Source: a bacterium
GTDB taxonomy: Bacteria; Elusimicrobiota; Elusimicrobia; Elusimicrobiales; UBA9959
DNA: 64,000 nucleotides
Assembly: GCA_021789695.1 (NCBI GenBank)
Contig: JAJYJH010000001.1
Span: forward strand, 248,001 to 312,000
Direction of reading: 5' to 3'
Shown: piece after piece, positions 60,636 to 64,000 of the stretch
How positions within the stretch are numbered: position 1 is the first letter of the stretch
Layout: every line of letters begins with the position of its first letter
Made by a program: the position numbers and the translations under genes
Notes under the pieces: model-generated
What the model was told of the DNA's origin: nothing
Database searches by the model: none
Seen by the model: the letters and a program-made list of their open reading frames with translations, nothing else

Positions 60636-62480
60636 CTATGGCTTCTTCCTGAGGTCTGCGGGAATCAGGATGTGGAACTGGGAGCCCTCCCCTTCCGTGG
60701 ACTCCAGCCAGACCTTCCCGTTATGCTCCTCCGCAATCTTCTTGACTATCGCCAGCCCGGCGCCGGTGCCTCCGCCGTACTCGTACCTGGCGTGCAGGCG
60801 CTTGAACATACGGAAGATCTCGTCGAAATACTGCGACGGAACGCCTATGCCGTTGTCAGAGACCGTAAACTTCCAGTAATAATCTCCGAATTTCTCGGCC
60901 GATACCTCGACAAGCGGGTGTGGCTTGTCGTTGTACTTCAGCGCGTTGGCAATAAGGTTCTGGAAGAGCTGACGTATCTTGACCGGGTCGCAGTAGAGTT
61001 CAGGCAGGTTCTCGGCGATCCTGACCTCGGCTTTGCGCTCCTCCGTCAGGGTGGAGAGAGCGGCCGCTCCCTCCTGCGCCAGTTTTAGGGTGGAGGCTTG
61101 CTCGTACGGGTTGCGCACGCGGGCTACGCGGGCGTAGCTGAGCAGGTCGTCTATCAGGCGGCGCATGCGGCCGGAGGCCTTCACGATGCGGTTCAGGTAG
61201 TCGGTGGCCTGCGGGTCCATCTTAGGGGCGTAGTCCGACAGCAGCATCCCGGAGAACATCTCTATGCCGCGCAGAGGCTCCTTGAGGTCGTGCGAGACGG
61301 TGTGGGCGAAGGCGTCGAGCTCGCTATTGACGCTTTCCAACTCCTTGAGGTACTGGGCCATCTTGGCCTCGGCCTCCTTGTGCATGGCCGTGTCCTTAAG
61401 CAGCATCAGCACCTGCCTGTGGCCGTGCAGCGTGATGATGCCCGCCGAAAGCATGACCGGCCGCCGGCGGCCGTCGGCGGTCTTGAACCACAGGTCCAGC
61501 TCGTTGATCCGCCCGCTCCAGGAAAGGAGCCCGAAAGGCTCGGCGGCGCCTTCGGTCTGCTGTTCTAGCATCCCCCGCACGTTGTAGGCCTCCCCCTGGC
61601 GAAAGGGGTAGCCGGAGAACTCGGCCGCGGCTTTGTTGGTCTTGAGCACGGCGCCGTCCACGGTGCAGATAAGGAGCGGGTCCGGCAGGCTCTCCAGCAC
61701 GGAATCAAGGTACTTCATGGAGACCGTGGTGTCGGAAAGGTCGCGACAAAGTTTATTGAAGCTCTCGGCGGCGTCGCCCAGCTCGTCGCGTGTTATCACC
61801 GGCACCATCGCGTCAAAGTCCCCCCCGCGCAGTTTCCTTATGCCCTCCCCCAGCAGCGAGACCTGGCGCAGCGCCAGCCTGGCGAAAAGGGCCGACAGGA
61901 GGGCGGCCGCGGCGGCTATGCCCAGCGCCAGCAGCAGCAGATTGAAGGTTATGCTCTTCTCCGCCTTCAGGGCCGGCGTTAGCGGCAGGCCCACGCGTAA
62001 GTAACCGGCCTTGGACTGGCCTCCGGAGAGCCCCTCGAAGAGCAGGTTCTCCCCGGAGGCGGTCCTGGGCTGCACCGGGATGACGGCGTCCACCACGGTG
62101 ACGCCGTTGTAGACGCGGCGCGTTAAGACCTGCTCTCCGGAACGCAGCGCCTTGCGCATCAGTGGGTCGGTGAGGCGTGTGCCGGCGAGGGCGACGTTGG
62201 TGTGGGCGATCACCGTGCCGTCGGGCAGGGTCAGGCCGGCGTAGAGAGCGCCTGTGCGCTGAGTGAAGTCGTGCAGCGCCCTGATGCCGTCGAGCTCCTT
62301 GCCGGAGAGGAAGGCCTGGCGGAACTCGGGGGCCAGCGCGGAGGCGGCCGCCGCGGCTGAATCCGTAATCTGGGTGCTCATGGCCTCGGAGACGGCCAGC
62401 CTGGAATAATGCAGGTTCACCCAGAGGGCGGAGCCGACCAGAAAAAAGATGAAGGCGAGTATCTTGGCGTACAGTTTCAT
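60636..62480 (-). CDS. Sensor histidine kinase with extracytoplasmic, HAMP and PAS domains
   Basis: 614 residues. TM1 (about 7-25), a periplasmic domain (26-190), TM2 (about 191-212), HAMP (to about 265), PAS (about 280-395), HisKA with FAHTVSHDLKEPLRGIEMF, then the ATPase domain with NLIANALKYND and DNGIGVP and GTGAGLAIVKKI. Start ATG 62480 overlaps the binding-protein stop by four bases; the long frame upstream is inside that gene. It should phosphorylate the receiver encoded next. Confidence 0.93.
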   Translation of the reverse strand: MKLYAKILAFIFFLVGSALWVNLHYSRLAVSEAMSTQITDSAAAAASALAPEFRQAFLSGKELDGIRALHDFTQRTGALYAGLTLPDGTVIAHTNVALAGTRLTDPLMRKALRSGEQVLTRRVYNGVTVVDAVIPVQPRTASGENLLFEGLSGGQSKAGYLRVGLPLTPALKAEKSITFNLLLLALGIAAAAALLSALFARLALRQVSLLGEGIRKLRGGDFDAMVPVITRDELGDAAESFNKLCRDLSDTTVSMKYLDSVLESLPDPLLICTVDGAVLKTNKAAAEFSGYPFRQGEAYNVRGMLEQQTEGAAEPFGLLSWSGRINELDLWFKTADGRRRPVMLSAGIITLHGHRQVLMLLKDTAMHKEAEAKMAQYLKELESVNSELDAFAHTVSHDLKEPLRGIEMFSGMLLSDYAPKMDPQATDYLNRIVKASGRMRRLIDDLLSYARVARVRNPYEQASTLKLAQEGAAALSTLTEERKAEVRIAENLPELYCDPVKIRQLFQNLIANALKYNDKPHPLVEVSAEKFGDYYWKFTVSDNGIGVPSQYFDEIFRMFKRLHARYEYGGGTGAGLAIVKKIAEEHNGKVWLESTEGEGSQFHILIPADLRKKP

Positions 62481-63355
62481 CGGAAGAGGTCGGAGGCCTG
62501 CCGCAGAATATCGTCCGTCAGCGTTATTCCGCAGCGCCTGGACGCGCCGGAATTGAGGGCAAGTTCGGTGCGTGCGGGGAAGATGAACGGCTGGACCGGC
62601 CTGCCAGCCTCCATATCCAGCACCGCCAGGGCCGCAGCGGCGCCCATCTCGGAGAAGCTCACGCCGATAGAGGCGCAGGCCCCATCGCGCACGAGGCCCT
62701 TGGTGGAGGCGTACATCGGGATGGCGTTGTCCCACGAGAACTGCCGGAAGATCATCAGGCTCTCCGGAGTTATCAGCAGCGGATCAGGTGGAAGCCAGAA
62801 AGCGTCCATTTTACCGAGGCCCGCCCTGAGCAGGCCAGGAAGATAGTTCGTGTCCCTGACCCGCACCACCGTCAGGTTGACGCCCACCTTCGCGGCGGCG
62901 GCCTTCGCGTCCCCCCAGTAAGTCTTGTAGCCGGGGGCGGCCCAGAAGACGCGCAGCTCCCTCAGGCCGGGCTGCAACTTCCTGAGGATTGCGAGTATCT
63001 CTTCGAACCTGCGGTCCATGCGGATCTTAACGTGGCCGCCAGGCACCGTACCATGCAGGATCAGCCCGGGAGACATGGCGTACACCACGCGCACCCCTGG
63101 CGGATAAGCGGCGCTTGCGGCGCGCGTGCCGAAAGTGACCACTATCCTGGTGCCCGGCGGCAGGTCGGGGTCGCCTTTTGAGGCGTCGAAGTAGGGCACG
63201 TCGGCGCCGTAGGCAGCCTGGAAGGCGGAAAAGGCGTCCAAGTACGCTCCTCCATCGTAGGAGAGGACCGCGGCGACCCGCGGGCCGGCGGCTCCGGCGG
63301 GCGGGACCGCGGCGGCCAGCCAGAGCAGGGAGAGGAGCGGCCCCCTAAAAGTCAT
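62477..63355 (-). CDS. ABC transporter substrate-binding protein (ABC_sub_bind family)
   Basis: 292 residues. Signal peptide ending near PPAGAA, then a periplasmic binding protein of the ABC_sub_bind family (VFWAAPGYKTYWGDAKAAAAKVGV, MDAFWLPPDPLLITPESL, GVSFSEMGAAAALAVLDMEAGRP). The usual ABC permease and ATPase genes are absent. Instead it lies between a TonB receptor and a histidine kinase, with 4- and 11-base overlaps. It may deliver the ligand signal to the kinase. Confidence 0.85.
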   Translation of the reverse strand: MTFRGPLLSLLWLAAAVPPAGAAGPRVAAVLSYDGGAYLDAFSAFQAAYGADVPYFDASKGDPDLPPGTRIVVTFGTRAASAAYPPGVRVVYAMSPGLILHGTVPGGHVKIRMDRRFEEILAILRKLQPGLRELRVFWAAPGYKTYWGDAKAAAAKVGVNLTVVRVRDTNYLPGLLRAGLGKMDAFWLPPDPLLITPESLMIFRQFSWDNAIPMYASTKGLVRDGACASIGVSFSEMGAAAALAVLDMEAGRPVQPFIFPARTELALNSGASRRCGITLTDDILRQASDLFR

Positions 63356-64000
63356 ATTCCCCCTTCAGGAAGAGCTCCCGCGAGGGGGCCGGCAGCGGGG
63401 CGTGGCCTCCGTAGTAAGGTTGTATGTAGCTGTAACCGGACTTGAAGATATCGTGCACCGACAGGGTCAGCCTGGTCCTTTCCGCCGGCCAGCCGCGCAG
63501 GCAAAGCGCCAGATTTCCCATGGTCCTTTCCCCGAAGACGCGCACCGTGCCGGAGTCGGAGTAGCCGTAGCGCTTCGAGATATATACGGCCGAGGGGGTC
63601 AGTCTTAAGCGGGAGGAGAGCGGGAACGAGGCGTTGAGGGTTATCTTGTGTTTCGGAAAGCCCAACAGGTACGAATCGTGGCCGGGAACGGAGTAGGAAT
63701 CAACCTTGTTGTCGCGCGCGGCGTAAAAGAGATAGCCGAGGTCGGCGCGCAAAAGCCCGTTCTTGTATTTGGCCGTAAGCCCAAAGCCCTGCGTGCCGGT
63801 GCGGCCGTAGTTCCGGTAGGTCTCCGAACTCCCGTTATAAGAAAAAACTATCGGGTCGTTTATGTCCGTCCTGAAGGCGTCCGCGGACAGAAAGAAGGTC
63901 TCGGAGAACTTGTACCCCGCCTCTAATTCCACTGAGTATTCCTTCTCTGGCTTTATGTCCGGGTTCAGCCGGATGTTCTCTATGGACGGGGCCCTGAAGG
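63345..64000 (-). CDS. TonB-dependent receptor, C-terminal part (start outside the window)
   Basis: The open frame continues beyond the right edge. From the edge it reads FRAPSIENIRLNPDIKPEKE, then ELEAGYKF, the standard TonB receptor barrel block FRAPSxxE...NPxxKPE.. ELGY. Alternating strands follow, and the protein ends with Phe (EYDF), the usual outer-membrane barrel terminus recognised by the BAM complex. It imports a siderophore, vitamin or other ligand. It precedes the binding protein and kinase genes, overlapping by 11 bases. Confidence 0.92.
   Translation of the reverse strand, partial: FRAPSIENIRLNPDIKPEKEYSVELEAGYKFSETFFLSADAFRTDINDPIVFSYNGSSETYRNYGRTGTQGFGLTAKYKNGLLRADLGYLFYAARDNKVDSYSVPGHDSYLLGFPKHKITLNASFPLSSRLRLTPSAVYISKRYGYSDSGTVRVFGERTMGNLALCLRGWPAERTRLTLSVHDIFKSGYSYIQPYYGGHAPLPAPSRELFLKGEYDF

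Noticed and set aside
62477-63355. Part of a complete ABC importer
   Set aside because: No permease or ATPase gene lies on either side within the window; the neighbours are a TonB receptor and a histidine kinase.

Overview
The window looks like a chromosome segment of a high-GC, diderm, anaerobic and probably fermentative bacterium. A TonB-dependent receptor at the right edge and signal-peptide periplasmic proteins imply an outer membrane. Clostridial-type ferredoxins, a 2-oxoacid:ferredoxin oxidoreductase, acetate kinase and a lysine-fermentation operon imply anaerobic amino-acid fermentation. The taxon is not diagnostic from the sequence. Frequent ATA isoleucine codons in GC-rich genes and an orphan pilin-like gene would fit Elusimicrobiota or a similar phylum, but this is inference. 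I saw no rRNA, tRNA, CRISPR array or insertion sequence.

Layout. 1-5.0 kb: five start/stop-overlapping genes (DUF885 protein, ABC ATPase, ABC permease, anchored repeat protein, glycosyltransferase). 5.0-8.7 kb: pilin-like ORF, acetate kinase, K+ channel, methyltransferase. 8.7-13.6 kb: small membrane protein, a complete carbohydrate-type ABC importer (binding protein, two permeases, ATPase), then a ferredoxin. 13.6-21.3 kb: AmpG-like MFS, AspT-type and AEC-type carriers, and a heterodimeric ABC exporter. 21.4-24.2 kb: four-subunit branched-chain 2-oxoacid:ferredoxin oxidoreductase, with two perfect palindromes in its leader. 24.2-29.3 kb: glycosyltransferase, YihY-type protein, class III aminotransferase, nitronate-monooxygenase-like protein. 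29.4-38.7 kb: nine-gene lysine fermentation operon atoD-atoA-kce-kdd-kamA-kamB-kamC-kamD-kamE. 38.8-45.9 kb: Mrp ATPase, phosphoglucomutase, small unknowns, Ssb, YgjP-type peptidase, O-methyltransferase, MutT, and gene remnants. 45.9-51.0 kb: MliC-like inhibitor, 5-oxoprolinase as a PxpA-PxpC fusion plus PxpB, TPR protein, a VF530-phosphodiesterase fusion. 51.0-59.3 kb: zinc-ribbon/disordered protein, 5'-nucleotidase, Mre11/YhaN-type nuclease pair, a REP-like repeat cluster, TIGR03545/TIGR03546 pair. 59.4-64 kb: a signalling operon (TonB receptor, ABC-type binding protein, histidine kinase, response regulator, GAF protein).

How it fits together. Lysine would be isomerised and cleaved by the Kam/Kdd/Kce enzymes; AtoDA moves CoA between acyl groups; acetate kinase can make ATP from acetyl phosphate; and the Vor complex would feed electrons from branched-chain keto acids to ferredoxin. 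Kal, the ammonia lyase normally joining Kce to crotonyl-CoA, is not in the operon.

The most unusual signal is regulatory. Six genes or gene starts have a TATAAT/TAGAAT-like -10 hexamer followed by exactly six bases and the start codon (15198, 45171, 45930, 48518, 50942, 53556), with weaker cases at 51046 and 59326. This is what leaderless transcription would look like. Three decayed gene fragments (DUF2779 nuclease, ADP-ribosylglycohydrolase, and an in-frame reading after the MutT amber stop) lie in the gaps between 43 and 50 kb.
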